A stretch of DNA of 47,317 nucleotides from Thermoplasmata archaeon (GTDB lineage: Archaea; Thermoplasmatota; DTKX01; JAHFTX01). Below the pieces are notes generated by a model. That model made no database searches. It worked only from the letters and a program-made list of their open reading frames with translations, and was not told the origin of the DNA. Each line of letters opens with the position of its first letter. The stretch's first letter is position 1. The position numbers and the translations under genes were made by a program. The stretch spans positions 2,660 to 49,976 of the forward strand of contig JAHFTX010000020.1 in assembly GCA_023265395.1 (NCBI GenBank), given 5' to 3'. This document shows, piece by piece, positions 8,775 to 17,838 of the stretch.

Positions 8775-8868
8775 GGTCGCACCGCGCGGGCCAACCTCCC
8801 GGGCGCCTAAAGGGTTTCGCTGCACGCGATGGCGCAGGATGCGCAGCAGCGCGCTAGAGGCGCAGGAG

Positions 8869-8951
8869 CGCCCAGGAGGAGATTTGAACTCCCGAGGTGT
8901 CGCCACCAACGGTTCTCGAGACCGCCGCTTTGGCCGCTAAGCTACCTGGGC
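8869..8951 (-). tRNA. tRNA-Ser (anticodon CGA)
   Basis: An 83-nt class II tRNA. The acceptor stem GCCCAGG/CCTGGGC is fully paired, with T8-A9 after it. The anticodon arm is GCGGT-CTCGAGA-ACCGT, giving anticodon CGA (codon UCG). A long variable arm typical of serine tRNAs follows, then a T arm with GTTCAAATC. The discriminator is G and CCA is not encoded. No intron is seen. Confidence 0.93.
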
Positions 8952-8998
8952 GCGTTGGAGCCCTGCGCAGGGCGCAGAGTGTGCAAGGCCAGCGCGTG

Positions 8999-9008
8999 CC
9001 ATAAAGGG
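8999..9008 (-). promoter_or_regulatory. TATA-like box upstream of tRNA-Ser
   Basis: CCCTTTATGG on the minus strand, about 48 nt upstream of the mature tRNA 5' end. This is consistent with a short 5' leader removed by RNase P. Confidence 0.45.
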
Positions 9009-9033
9009 TGGGGGAACCCACCGCATCCGACCT

Positions 9034-9345
9034 TCAATCGGTGAGGACGATCTCGATGTTGACCCCATCAGGGACGTTGATGCGCATCAGTTGACGCAAT
9101 GCGCGCTCGTCGCTATCGAGGAAGATCAATCGCTTGTGGACCCGCATCTCCCAGTGGTCCCACGTCTCCGTCCCGCCACCGTCAGGCCCCTTGCGCACCG
9201 GGACCATCAGGCGCTTGGTGGGAAGGGGGATCGGGCCGGCCATGCCCACGCCCGTGCGTTCGCTGATCCCGCGGATCTGATCGCACACCGAGTCCACCCG
9301 CTTGGGGTGATTGGAGGTCAGCGAGATCTTCGCCCGCTGGACCAT
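9034..9345 (-). CDS. rpsJ: Ribosomal protein uS10
   Basis: A 103-residue small-subunit protein of the 30S head. Diagnostic stretches are [23 protein letters not shown], the central [10 protein letters not shown], and the end [19 protein letters not shown]. The ATG at 9345 was chosen over a GTG three codons upstream because AGGTGA, complementary to the 16S 3' end, precedes it by 5 bases. The gene follows EF-1-alpha by 31 bases on the same strand, the usual archaeal tuf-rpsJ order, so the two are almost certainly co-transcribed, with tRNA-Ser downstream. Confidence 0.97.
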   Translation of the reverse strand: MVQRAKISLTSNHPKRVDSVCDQIRGISERTGVGMAGPIPLPTKRLMVPVRKGPDGGGTETWDHWEMRVHKRLIFLDSDERALRQLMRINVPDGVNIEIVLTD

Positions 9346-9376
9346 GGCGCTCACCTAGGACCTTGAAGCCGACGCC

Positions 9377-10648
9377 TTAGCGGGCTTCGACCTCGATGCA
9401 GACACCAGCAGCGACGGTCTTCCCCATGTCACGGATGGCGAAGCGACCAAGCTGCGGGAACTCCTTGGCGTTCTCGATGACCATCGGCTTGGTGGGTACG
9501 ATCGTGACGATGGCGCTGTCCCCGGTCTTGAGGAACTCTGGATTCTCCTGGGCAGTGCCACCAGTCTTGGGATCGAGCTTCTTGTCGAGCTTCTCGAAGC
9601 GACAGGCGACCTGAGCCGTATGGCAGTGGAACACCGGCGTGTACCCGACCGTGATGACGCTGGGGTGGTTGAGCACGGTGATCTGCGCCTTGAAGGACTT
9701 GGCCACCGTCGGCGGATGGGCCGATTCGCCCATCACATCGCCGCGGCGGACGTCGTTCTTGGCGATGCCACGGACGTTGAAGCCGACGTTGTCGCCCGGC
9801 TCGGCCTTGGCGACCATCTCGTGGTGCATCTCGACCGTCTTGACCTCACCCTTCGCCCCCGAGGGCTGGAATACCACGTTGGTATTGGGCTTGAGCACGC
9901 CCGTCTCGACCCGTCCGACCGGGACGGTACCGATGCCGGTGATGCTGTAGACGTCCTGGATGGGCACCCGCAGCGGCTTGCCGGTGGCCTTGGGGGGTGC
10001 AGTGAAGGAGTCCATGGCTTCGAGGAGTGTCGGTCCCTTCCACCAGGGCATGTTGGTGGACTTCTTGACGACGTTGTCGGCCTTGTAGGCGGAGGTGGGG
10101 ACGAACTTGACGTTCTCCTCCTTGAACCCGACCGTCTTCATGATCTTCCAGACCTCTTCCTTGGTGGCCTTGAACTTCTCCTCAGAGAAGGGCGGGGAGG
10201 TCGCGTCCATCTTGTTGACGGAGACGGCCATCTGGGTGATGCCCAGCACGCGGGCCAGGAAGATGTGCTCCTTGGTCTGCTCCTGGGGACCATCGGTTGC
10301 AGCGCACACCAGGACGGCGGCGTCGGCCTGCGAGGTACCGGTGATCATGTTCTTGACGAAGTCCCGGTGGCCGGGGGCGTCGATGATCGTGTAGTAGTAC
10401 TTGTCCGAGTTGAACTTCTTGTGCGCGACGTCGATGGTCACCCCGCGCTCCCGCTCCTCCTTGAGGGTGTCCATGGCCCAGGCGAACTCGAATGTGGCCT
10501 TGCCCTTCTCCTCGGCTTCCTTGCGGAACTTCTCGATGACGTGCGGCTCGATCGCTCCTGCGTCCAGCAGGATGCGGCCGACGGTGGTGGACTTCCCATG
10601 GTCGACGTGTCCGATGAAGACCAGGTTGAAGTGCGGTTTCTCTGCCAT
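9377..10648 (-). CDS. tuf: Translation elongation factor 1-alpha (EF-Tu orthologue)
   Basis: A 423-residue GTPase that delivers aminoacyl-tRNA to the ribosome. G1 is GHVDHGKST (residues 13-21), the switch region [15 protein letters not shown] is followed by [12 protein letters not shown] (G3), and NKMD gives G4. Domains 2 and 3 carry the usual VPIQDVYSI and [15 protein letters not shown] segments. The ATG at 10648 is set by homology and by a GGAGCG Shine-Dalgarno-like site about 8 nt before it; a long in-frame extension upstream crosses the promoter and is not real. The conserved histidine modified to diphthamide belongs to EF-2, not this protein, so dph6 here acts elsewhere. Confidence 0.98.
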   Translation of the reverse strand: MAEKPHFNLVFIGHVDHGKSTTVGRILLDAGAIEPHVIEKFRKEAEEKGKATFEFAWAMDTLKEERERGVTIDVAHKKFNSDKYYYTIIDAPGHRDFVKNMITGTSQADAAVLVCAATDGPQEQTKEHIFLARVLGITQMAVSVNKMDATSPPFSEEKFKATKEEVWKIMKTVGFKEENVKFVPTSAYKADNVVKKSTNMPWWKGPTLLEAMDSFTAPPKATGKPLRVPIQDVYSITGIGTVPVGRVETGVLKPNTNVVFQPSGAKGEVKTVEMHHEMVAKAEPGDNVGFNVRGIAKNDVRRGDVMGESAHPPTVAKSFKAQITVLNHPSVITVGYTPVFHCHTAQVACRFEKLDKKLDPKTGGTAQENPEFLKTGDSAIVTIVPTKPMVIENAKEFPQLGRFAIRDMGKTVAAGVCIEVEAR

Positions 10649-10695
10649 TGATACTCGCTCCAAGCGATGGTGCTCCCTGGCCAACCTGGTCGCTC

Positions 10696-10703
10696 TATTT
10701 AAA
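10696..10703 (-). promoter_or_regulatory. TATA box of the EF-1-alpha/uS10 operon
   Basis: TTTAAATA on the minus strand, 48-55 nt upstream of the EF-1-alpha ATG. It predicts a leader of about 25 nt with a Shine-Dalgarno site. It stands out as a perfect archaeal TATA element in GC-rich surroundings. Confidence 0.75.
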
Positions 10704-10818
10704 CGTTCCAGCCACGCGCAGCCCGCGGTTGACCCAGCTGAAGGCGTGAGCGCTCGACAGGCCCGGCGTCGCGTGCCCGGGGCAAGGTTCATCGCTCGTC
10801 CATCCTCCACGCCCGTCG

Positions 10819-11661
10819 ATGGTGGACCAAGGGGCGCTCTGTCTGCCGGCAGTCATCGGCTTTGGTCCAGCACTCGCGGCCGTCTGGTACGTCGGCAGCC
10901 GCTACGATGGCCAGTTCAGCGACCGACGCCTCTTTGCGCTGATGGGGGTCGGGCTGATCCTCGGTGGGGTCGCGATCGTCTTCCACCTCTTCCTCGACGA
11001 GGCGTTCGGCCAAGGCATCGACCTGGCCTTGCTCGGCTTCGGCCTCCTGTTCCCACTCCTCGAGACGATGATGAAGTATGTCGTCCTCAACCTCCGGTCG
11101 TTGCGTGGGCAGGGGGAGACCGCCTTCTATGGCCTGAGCCTCGGAGCGGGGTTTGGTGCCATCGGAGTCCTCACCGTCGTGACCCGCGATGCGCTCTCCG
11201 TCCCAGGTGGGCTCTGGCAGGCGACCCTGATGACTCAGGCTCTGTTGCGCAGCATCGGAGTCGTCGGGGTCCAAGCGACCAGCGGGCTCTTGCTGGGTGT
11301 CGCTTCGGCACGCAAGGGGGATCGCACGCGATTCCTGCAAGCCCTCGGACTGCTTGCGGCATTCTACCTGAGCTTGCTCCTGGTCGGGCTCAGTGGCGAT
11401 ACTTCAGGAGTGGCGCTGTGGGGCAGCCTCCTGGTGGGCGTGGCGCTCGGCCTTGGGGGATTGGTCTGGGGGATCGCCCAGGTGCTACCCCAGGTCCTCG
11501 ACACTGGCACCAGACAACGATTACGCCGGCGACGTCTGGACAAGGTCCGCAAGATGCGCATGGACCGCTCTCGGCGAGCCAACAGGCCGGCGAGGGCTGC
11601 TCGTGCGCCGGCGGCCTTGGCGACGAGCGGTCGGTCGAAGGGCCACGACGACTCTGAATGA
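10819..11661 (+). CDS. Polytopic membrane protein, apparently a degenerate PrsW-type protease
   Basis: A 280-residue protein with about seven hydrophobic helices and a basic C-terminal tail ([18 protein letters not shown]). Its core aligns by eye with the canonical PrsW-like protein at 31365-33050: [11 protein letters not shown] matches the EExxK helix, [14 protein letters not shown] matches GVSAGMGFAMVENLF, and [13 protein letters not shown] matches RGLGGIGVHALGP. The second Glu, the EN pair and both histidines are replaced, so intramembrane protease activity is probably lost. The gene may use a weak promoter in the spacer shared with EF-1-alpha. It overlaps the longest open frame of the next gene by ATGA. 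A binding or regulatory role is inference. Confidence 0.65.
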   Translation: MVDQGALCLPAVIGFGPALAAVWYVGSRYDGQFSDRRLFALMGVGLILGGVAIVFHLFLDEAFGQGIDLALLGFGLLFPLLETMMKYVVLNLRSLRGQGETAFYGLSLGAGFGAIGVLTVVTRDALSVPGGLWQATLMTQALLRSIGVVGVQATSGLLLGVASARKGDRTRFLQALGLLAAFYLSLLLVGLSGDTSGVALWGSLLVGVALGLGGLVWGIAQVLPQVLDTGTRQRLRRRRLDKVRKMRMDRSRRANRPARAARAPAALATSGRSKGHDDSE

Positions 11662-11696
11662 GCCTCGCCACTGCGCTCAGCGGTGCGGGCGAAGGT

Positions 11697-11706
11697 CCAA
11701 ATAGGG
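11697..11706 (+). promoter_or_regulatory. TATA-like box that argues for the transglutaminase start at 11727
   Basis: CCAAATAGGG lies 21-30 nt upstream of the ATG at 11727, the leaderless spacing seen at many genes here, and favours that ATG over the one at 11658. Confidence 0.4.
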
Positions 11707-11726
11707 ACGAGGACCGGTCCGGCCGC

Positions 11727-13109
11727 ATGGCTGCGCCGTCGCGCTGGGGCCCCGGTCCGCGACCGCCGTCTCGTGCACCGCCGGGGCGTTCGTCAGCCGG
11801 CTCCGGCCGCCCAAGCCGAGGCAGCACCCCAACCTCCGGTCGCCGCATCGTCCACCATACCCCCCATGGCACCCGAGGGTCGCGCATCGCCGACCAGCCG
11901 CGCCGCTTGGGTCCGCAGCCCTCGACCGCGAGCCGATCCCAGGTGCCGGTTCGACCAAAGCGCGGGTGGGGGCGCTTCGTCGTGGCGATGTTCTTCTTCG
12001 CCATCCTCGTGGGCCTCTTCTTCGTTCCGGGGGTCCGGCCCCTGATCTTGGACTCCAAGGACGACCTGCGCCACGACCTGGTGCGCGAGCCTCCGAAGAT
12101 CTTCCCCAAGTCGGCAGAGTACACCTTCACGCGGCAGATCCAGCTGAGCATCAGCGGCGGCGAGGATTTCGTCTACACGATCCGAGTCCCACGACCCCAG
12201 ACCATCGCGGAGCAGCAAGAGGTCAGCCCCCCGATCGTCTCGGGGGATCCACAGGTCACCTCGACGGGGTTCTACAGGTGGGAGGAGACGGTCCAGGGCG
12301 ACGGGGTCGTCCTGATCGAAGTCCGCTATCATCTGACCGCCTTCACCCACCGTTGGGAGATCAACGAACAGAGCAGCGGCAGTATCGCCGACATCCCTGC
12401 GGCCTACAAGCGCGACTACCTGGGTGACAAGTGGAAGATCCAGCCCAGCGACTCCGACCTCGCCACCTTGGCGAGGCAGATCACCGGCGGCACCGACAAC
12501 GTCTACCTGGCGCTCTTCCTGATCTTCGATTGGATGCAGCATGGGCCAGAGCCGATCTTCTATGAGAAGCAGCGCAGCTGGGAGCCCCAGGACCCCCAGC
12601 AGACGCTCCTGGGGCGCAGCGGGGACTGCGACGACCAGACCATCCTCTACGCCTCGCTGGCACGGTCGCTGGGCATCCCCGTGTGGCTGGAGATGGGCGC
12701 CCTCTTCGACCAGAGCCAGAACGCCTGGGGAGGCCATGCGTGGGGCCGCGCCTTCATCCCGCTCAAGGATGGCACCGGCCAGGTGGTCAACATCGACCTG
12801 GCCAACAGCCAGTTCCTGGTCCGCGACCCCTATCGGCTGACCGAATGGGTCGAGGAGGGCAACGCCACCGCACTCGAACAGTACTACAAGTATGCGAGCT
12901 TCTCCTACCAGTCGGTGGGGAACATCGGCTCCAGCCAGGCCTTCATCAGCCAGCAGTTCGAGCCGTCCAAGGAGCAGGTGGTCGTCACCAACGCGGGCCA
13001 AGATGCCAAGGTGTTCCGCTACCTGACGCCCGGCTTCGAGGTCGTGACGGCACTCACCGCAGTGCTGCTCGTGGTGCTCGTCAGCCGTCGGCGGCGGACC
13101 GGCGGCTGA
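11727..13109 (+). CDS. Membrane-anchored transglutaminase-like protein with PGF-CTERM-type tail
   Basis: A 460-residue protein from the ATG at 11727 (an alternative ATG at 11658 would overlap the upstream stop). Residues 1-80 are rich in S, P and R; a single hydrophobic helix (about 85-105) should export the rest. The transglutaminase-like core carries Cys301 in GRSGDCDDQ, His337 in GGHAW and Asp357 in NIDLAN, a complete catalytic triad. The end, TPGFEVVTALTAVLL followed by VVLVSRRRR, matches the PGF-CTERM pattern (PGF, hydrophobic helix, Arg cluster) processed by archaeosortase A. It may cut or cross-link cell-wall or surface proteins. An N-terminal anchor plus PGF tail is unusual. Confidence 0.8.
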   Translation: MAAPSRWGPGPRPPSRAPPGRSSAGSGRPSRGSTPTSGRRIVHHTPHGTRGSRIADQPRRLGPQPSTASRSQVPVRPKRGWGRFVVAMFFFAILVGLFFVPGVRPLILDSKDDLRHDLVREPPKIFPKSAEYTFTRQIQLSISGGEDFVYTIRVPRPQTIAEQQEVSPPIVSGDPQVTSTGFYRWEETVQGDGVVLIEVRYHLTAFTHRWEINEQSSGSIADIPAAYKRDYLGDKWKIQPSDSDLATLARQITGGTDNVYLALFLIFDWMQHGPEPIFYEKQRSWEPQDPQQTLLGRSGDCDDQTILYASLARSLGIPVWLEMGALFDQSQNAWGGHAWGRAFIPLKDGTGQVVNIDLANSQFLVRDPYRLTEWVEEGNATALEQYYKYASFSYQSVGNIGSSQAFISQQFEPSKEQVVVTNAGQDAKVFRYLTPGFEVVTALTAVLLVVLVSRRRRTGG

Positions 13110-13115
13110 GCGACC

Positions 13116-13880
13116 CTATTCCGAAGGCTCGCTCTGGGGCTCGTCGGCCTCGGTGTCGCTGCCTTCGCTGGCGGCGTCCGACTCGCGGTCGGCGGTTGGC
13201 TCTTCCTCAGCGTCCTTGGGGGGGCGCTTCTCCTCCTCGCTGGGTTGGTCCTTGCACAGCACGATGAACTCCGGCGGGATGAAGTCGGTCAGGAACACCG
13301 TCGTGCCGGCGCGGAGGATCTGCACGCCCTCCTCGACGGCGTTGTCGGAGTGAATCTCGAGGAGCTGGAAGTCGATGCCCCGGTAGGCGCCGGCGAGGCG
13401 TGCGTCGTCCCAGGAGCGCGAGAGGTGGACCATCTTGCGGTCGCTGGGCTTGAGTCCGGCCTCGAGGATCTGCTCGACCTCGGTGGGCGGCGCGGGGTAG
13501 AACAAGGTGTCGGGGACCTGGTCGGTGGGCAGGTCGAGGTCGAGCTCCAGACTGTGGCCATAGGTCGCCCGGATCACCCCTTCCTCGATGGCGTACCGCC
13601 CCTTGGGGTCGGTGTCGGCGATCGCCCGGATGTGGTGGGAACGGAGCCAGTGGAGGTTCTTGCGACGGTCGCGGATCGCCTGGACGAGCGACTGCAATTC
13701 GACGAACCCATGACGGTCCATCTCCAATCCGAAGCGCTCGGGGAAGTGTCGCAAGACGCCTGCCATGATCCGGCCGACCTGGTCGAGTTCCGACTCGTTC
13801 ATCAGGAACTTGCCTTCGCTGGCGCACGTGGGGCAGGCCTCCCCCCGGAAGTAGCCGTGGTCCTGGCATTCCCGCAGCAT
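13116..13880 (-). CDS. kptA: RNA 2'-phosphotransferase (Tpt1/KptA)
   Basis: A 254-residue enzyme that removes an internal RNA 2'-phosphate using NAD+, as after some tRNA splicing. The N-terminal zinc-binding segment CQDHGYFRGEACPTC is typical of archaeal KptA. The catalytic Arg-His pair is in VLRHFPERFGL, then LHWLRSHHIRAI and IRATYGHSLELDL carry the other basic residues, and GTTVFLTDFIPPEFI closes the fold. The last 50 residues are an acidic, low-complexity tail (Glu, Asp, Ser). The ATG at 13880 follows a CCTTTATCC box at 13919-13927. It is convergent with the transglutaminase gene. Confidence 0.9.
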   Translation of the reverse strand: MLRECQDHGYFRGEACPTCASEGKFLMNESELDQVGRIMAGVLRHFPERFGLEMDRHGFVELQSLVQAIRDRRKNLHWLRSHHIRAIADTDPKGRYAIEEGVIRATYGHSLELDLDLPTDQVPDTLFYPAPPTEVEQILEAGLKPSDRKMVHLSRSWDDARLAGAYRGIDFQLLEIHSDNAVEEGVQILRAGTTVFLTDFIPPEFIVLCKDQPSEEEKRPPKDAEEEPTADRESDAASEGSDTEADEPQSEPSE

Positions 13881-13918
13881 GAGTCCCCACCGTCGGAGGC
13901 AGCGGATGGGCAAGGGGT

Positions 13919-13927
13919 GGATAAAGG
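13919..13927 (-). promoter_or_regulatory. TATA box of kptA
   Basis: CCTTTATCC on the minus strand, 39-47 nt upstream of the ATG at 13880. Confidence 0.5.
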
Positions 13928-13968
13928 TTCAGGGTCGCGCTGGGGCCGCCCCCCCCCCGCGCCGACCA

Positions 13969-16900
13969 TCAGGCCTCGTCGCGGTCGTGACGGCCAAGGG
14001 GCGTTGGCGCAGGAACGGAGGTGGAGGAGGCCGTCGCGGGAGCCTCCTCGGGGAGGGGCATCCCACGATCGACGCGGGGCTGGGCGGTTCCCTCCCCCAG
14101 GTAGCAGCGCGTGGTCATGCCGGCACGCACGGTGTGGACGAGGCCCAAGTCCGCCAGGCGGTGGAGGTTGGTGTTGACCGTGCTGGTGCCGATCCCGATG
14201 GTCGCCGCCAGCTGCTTCTGGGTCATGCCCGGGCGCTCCTCGACGGTCTCGAGCAGCACCTGCTGGAGCTTGGAGAGGTGGAAGGCCGCCTTGGTCGCCG
14301 GGTGGTTGGGCGGGTAGTAGCACGTGAACTTGCCCCTGCGGCGGGAGACGATGTATTCCTCGCGCTGGAGCACTTGCAGGTGGTAGGCCAACGCGCCGTT
14401 GTTGAGCGAGAACCGGCGCTTGATCGTGGTGTAGTTGACCCCCGGACGGGCCATGACGAATCCTTGGATCTGCGCACGGGTGAAGTGGTCGAGCACCGCC
14501 TCTTGGCGCAGCTTGGTGTACCCGAGCACGAGCAGGGAGAGGAGCGCTACCAGCCCGAACTCGGTGCCACCGACGATGATGATCCCAAGGGTCAGCGCCG
14601 CGAGGGCGACGCCGGTCACGACGACCCTTGGCCCTGGCCCGCTTGCGACGGGCGGCACGACGTGGACCGAGCGCTCCAGGACCGCTGCCGCTTGTGGCAG
14701 CACCTCCCCCTGGGGGGTCAGCGGCCGCAGCTGCACCGTCAGGTCATGCCATCCACCAGGCAGGCCCCGCGGGGGGGCCATCACCAGGGGAATGACTGCG
14801 ACCTGCCCTGGCCGGAGACCCTGCGGCGGCGGCGCGTCGATCCAAGCGCTGGAGGAGCCAAGGACGAGGAAGCCGACCACGACCTCGTCAGTCCCGGCGT
14901 TGGTCACGAGCAGGTCGACGGTGCGCGTCGCACCCGCGGTGACGGCCGGCCAGTGAGCCGGAGCGGTCAGGGTCAGGGCGACGGTAGGGATGAACCGCAC
15001 AGGAACCTGCAGACTCGCGACGGCACCACTGGTGGCCGACGCATGCACGGTCAGGACGTGCGGATTGCGGGAACCTGAGGCCCGGTCACTGGAGAGGCGG
15101 AGCAGGAGCTGTTCCTGGCCACCGCCGCTGAGCGTGATCGTGCTGCGGTCGAGGGAGGCCTGCAGACCTGCCGATGGCTCGAGTGAGACCACCACGACCT
15201 CCGACCCCGACCCTGCGTTCGCCAGCACCAAGGGTACGATGCTGGGACGCCCCGCCTGCAGGTCGACCGGCGGTGCCCCGGCGAGGTTGAGCAGGATCGC
15301 GTGAATGGCGGTGACGTCGACGGGGATGATCGCCATGGCACGCGCACCGTGGGGGTCGGCGGCGACGACCCGCAGCAACAGGGGCCCGGCCGCCACCAAC
15401 GGCAGGTCCAGGCGCAACCCCTCTGCCAGCGTCACCCAGCCGGTGTCGCCGGGGTCGCTCGGGTTCGGCGGGGGAGACCGACGCGGATCGGGGCTCTGCC
15501 AGCGCACCAGGACGGGATCGGTGTCGGGATCGGTGGCGTCGCACGCAAGATGGAGCACCTCGCCGACGAGGCCGTCGACGGTGGTGGGGAGCCCCGTCAA
15601 CGCCGGGGGCGCATTCCCCCGCAGCTGCAAGAGCGATCGGGCCTCACCCAAGGGATAACCCTCCAGGGTCGTCTCGAGCAGCACCTGCAGCCCGCTCGAC
15701 CCAGCCTGGGTCGAGCGCGCCAGCACGACGTCGAGCAACTGCGCAGAATCCTCCGAGGTGGGCGCACCCGCCCACATCGAGGAGGGTCGCGTGATCCCCG
15801 AGTCGGTCAGAATGAGCGGCTGGCCGAGCGGGTCGGAGAGGGAAAGACCCGCGCTGGGGAGGTACCGCAGGCTCATGGGTGTCGTCTGGGGCAACGGACC
15901 GATCGCCCAGATCTCCAGACGCACCGCTGCAATGACGACCGGCGGATCGGTCCGCACTTCGACGAGCAGCGGAATCTGGGGCAGCGTCGGCAAGTCGATC
16001 GGGATGGTCACGCGCGCCTGCGCGCTCAGCCCGTAACTCATCCTCACCTCCGCGCTCACGAGCAGGGTTCCTGAGCGCTCCCCGATCCCCAGTCGGGGTG
16101 TCGTGACGAGCACGAGGGGCCAGGGGGGATGCTGAACAACGTCGAAGGTGCCGTCATCGCCAAGGTCCCAGGCGACCTGTTCCACCTGCTCGTCCCAGGC
16201 GGCGGCGTCGACTGGCAGCTCGATGATCGGCGCGACATGGAGGGGGACGCCGGCAGTCGCGCGCAGACCCGAAGGCAGGCTCAATCGAACTCCAGGGTGA
16301 GGCTCCGTCAGCAGGGGCACGACCAGCGCGCGCAAGGGCCGTTGCGGTTCTTGCAAGGTCACCACCACGGGAGCAGGACCGGGCTCCGCGCGGATTACCG
16401 AGTGGAGCGTCCCCGTGCTCCCCTCGAGCAGGCCATCGATGCCGTCGAGCGGGCGATCATCCCAGGTGAGCGTGGCGTGCGCATCCACGGGGGTCCCTAC
16501 GCCTTCGGCCTCGAGCAGGACCGGTCGAAAGGTGTAGAGTGGTCCCTTGCTGTGCACTTGCAGCGCTGGTCGGGCACTGGTGTCCGTCCCTTGGGGATCG
16601 ACCACCGCCAGTGCTACCTCGCGCCCAAGCGGCGCCTCGGTCCCATCATCGACCTCGAGGATGATGCTGAAGACCCCCGTCGAACTGAAGGTGTGGTTGA
16701 ATGTCACCGAATCGAAGGTGCTGCCGTCGCCCACCTCCCACCGGAAGGCGATCGGGTCCCGATCACCGTCCCAGCTGGCCGAGGCATCCAGCAGCAGCGG
16801 CTGACCGAGGCTGACGTACCAGGCGCCACCGTCGGACTCCAGCTGCGTCTGCAGCCCATCGCCGTGGATCTGCGGGACGGGGGGATGGGCGGTCCGACTC

Positions 16901-17355
16901 TCCTCGACGCTCACGAGCAGGCTATCGCTCGAGACCACGACCCCATCGCTGACGAAGAGCGTGGTGATGAAGAGCCCCACCGTCTCGTAGGTCGTCATCA
17001 CCGCCGAGCCCACCAGGTGATCGTCCACGCCATCGGTAGAATCGCGGTCCCACCAGTAGACCACCTGTGCATCGGGACCCGCTGGGTCCTCCTCGACGAC
17101 GCTCCCGCTACCATCGAGCAACAGGGGGACCCCGGCCACCGCGTCGAGGTCATGGCCGGCATCGGCGATCAGGGTCGCCTGCCGCAGGGCCGCCTGCGAC
17201 GCGTCGCTTGGCCATGCACCCCCCAAGGCGAGCACAAGGACGAGCAGCAAGGGGAGGCACGCCAAGCGGGGCCCGGGGGCCGAACGCGCCCGCCGCTCCC
17301 TCCGTAGCGCCAGCGGCAGGAGCCCCATGGCGGCTGCTACCGCACGTGGGAGCAT
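13969..17355 (-). CDS. Second giant surface sensor with C-terminal tandem wHTH domains (PKD ectodomain)
   Basis: A 1128-residue protein. A basic N-terminus is followed by a hydrophobic signal (LACLPLLLVLVLALGGAW). About 55-260 holds two PKD-type domains (VGLFITTLFVSDGV; VTFNHTFSSTGVFSIILEV), and a third sits near 560-640. Further beta-rich modules follow, then an APHE/alpha-galactosidase-NEW3-like stretch (about 800-890, LDLLVTNAGTDEVVVGF). A hydrophobic double segment spans about 911-947, then wHTH-1 (LDHFTRAQIQGFV through ALAYHLQVLQREEYI) and wHTH-2 (RPGMTQKQLAATIGIGTST). Order and linker motifs match the 1199-4831 protein, but the ectodomain is unrelated. The ATG at 17355 is about 26 nt from a GCTTATAAGC box, so the message is probably leaderless. 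Ligand and targets are unknown. Confidence 0.82.
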   Translation of the reverse strand: MLPRAVAAAMGLLPLALRRERRARSAPGPRLACLPLLLVLVLALGGAWPSDASQAALRQATLIADAGHDLDAVAGVPLLLDGSGSVVEEDPAGPDAQVVYWWDRDSTDGVDDHLVGSAVMTTYETVGLFITTLFVSDGVVVSSDSLLVSVEESRTAHPPVPQIHGDGLQTQLESDGGAWYVSLGQPLLLDASASWDGDRDPIAFRWEVGDGSTFDSVTFNHTFSSTGVFSIILEVDDGTEAPLGREVALAVVDPQGTDTSARPALQVHSKGPLYTFRPVLLEAEGVGTPVDAHATLTWDDRPLDGIDGLLEGSTGTLHSVIRAEPGPAPVVVTLQEPQRPLRALVVPLLTEPHPGVRLSLPSGLRATAGVPLHVAPIIELPVDAAAWDEQVEQVAWDLGDDGTFDVVQHPPWPLVLVTTPRLGIGERSGTLLVSAEVRMSYGLSAQARVTIPIDLPTLPQIPLLVEVRTDPPVVIAAVRLEIWAIGPLPQTTPMSLRYLPSAGLSLSDPLGQPLILTDSGITRPSSMWAGAPTSEDSAQLLDVVLARSTQAGSSGLQVLLETTLEGYPLGEARSLLQLRGNAPPALTGLPTTVDGLVGEVLHLACDATDPDTDPVLVRWQSPDPRRSPPPNPSDPGDTGWVTLAEGLRLDLPLVAAGPLLLRVVAADPHGARAMAIIPVDVTAIHAILLNLAGAPPVDLQAGRPSIVPLVLANAGSGSEVVVVSLEPSAGLQASLDRSTITLSGGGQEQLLLRLSSDRASGSRNPHVLTVHASATSGAVASLQVPVRFIPTVALTLTAPAHWPAVTAGATRTVDLLVTNAGTDEVVVGFLVLGSSSAWIDAPPPQGLRPGQVAVIPLVMAPPRGLPGGWHDLTVQLRPLTPQGEVLPQAAAVLERSVHVVPPVASGPGPRVVVTGVALAALTLGIIIVGGTEFGLVALLSLLVLGYTKLRQEAVLDHFTRAQIQGFVMARPGVNYTTIKRRFSLNNGALAYHLQVLQREEYIVSRRRGKFTCYYPPNHPATKAAFHLSKLQQVLLETVEERPGMTQKQLAATIGIGTSTVNTNLHRLADLGLVHTVRAGMTTRCYLGEGTAQPRVDRGMPLPEEAPATASSTSVPAPTPLGRHDRDEA

Positions 17356-17380
17356 GACCAGGGTTGTGCCATCATGGATT

Positions 17381-17390
17381 GCTTATAAGC
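17381..17390 (-). promoter_or_regulatory. Palindromic TATA box of the second giant sensor
   Basis: GCTTATAAGC is a perfect 10-bp palindrome 26-35 nt upstream of the ATG at 17355. Its symmetry could also let it act as an operator or bidirectional element. Confidence 0.6.
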
Positions 17391-17454
17391 TCCTGTGCGG
17401 CAGGTGGCACCTAGACGAGTCAGTCCTGCTTGCGGGCTGGCCTGGCCCCGAGCC

Positions 17455-17464
17455 TCAAATATCG
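17455..17464 (+). promoter_or_regulatory. TATA-like box of the SWIM gene
   Basis: TCAAATATCG lies 23-32 nt upstream of the ATG at 17487, consistent with a leaderless message. Confidence 0.45.
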
Positions 17465-17486
17465 CCGGGACGTAGGATATGGACGG

Positions 17487-17804
17487 ATGACTGCCCCTGT
17501 CGAGCTGTTCCTTGACGTCGCCGACCCGCGCCTTGCCCACGCCATGACTGAGCGTGGCGCCTACACCTTCGAGCGTGAGGGGGCCTTCTACGTTCTCCGC
17601 AAGCGGTTCGAGCGTGCCGGCTACCAACTCGAGCTGTTCCGCGAGGGGAACACCATCAAGGGCAGCTGCGCCTGTCCCGATTTCCAGTTCCGTGGCACAG
17701 AGAGCGGGAATCCCTGCAAGCACCTGTGGATCGCCGCGGAGTTCCTCGGGCTGGTCGCCTTCCCCGCGGTCGCGCCGACCGACCCGTCGCCACGGAAGGC
17801 GTAG
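17487..17804 (+). CDS. Small SWIM zinc-finger protein
   Basis: A 105-residue protein whose second half has the SWIM signature: CACPDFQFRG, then NPCKHLWIAAEF, giving C-x-C-x(n)-C-x-H ligands. The first half (AYTFEREGAFYVLRKRFE, YQLELFREGNTI) is the usual short beta region before a SWIM motif. SWIM domains bind DNA or proteins and accompany recombination and chromatin factors; in archaea many stand alone. The ATG at 17487 has a TATA-like element 23-32 nt upstream. The hydantoinase-like gene begins 34 nt downstream, so they may share a transcript, but no functional link is evident. Confidence 0.78.
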   Translation: MTAPVELFLDVADPRLAHAMTERGAYTFEREGAFYVLRKRFERAGYQLELFREGNTIKGSCACPDFQFRGTESGNPCKHLWIAAEFLGLVAFPAVAPTDPSPRKA

Positions 17805-17838
17805 GACGACAGAAGTGCTCAAGTGACCGGAGCGGGCC

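Noticed and set aside
9620-10651. 343-codon open frame opposite EF-1-alpha
   Set aside because: It is a complementary-strand shadow of a highly conserved gene; GC-rich codons produce long antisense frames, and its composition (Leu/Gly/Asp-rich repeats) has no fold-like pattern.
11793-13001. 402-codon open frame opposite the transglutaminase-like gene
   Set aside because: The plus strand has the full Cys-His-Asp triad; the antisense product is compositionally skewed.
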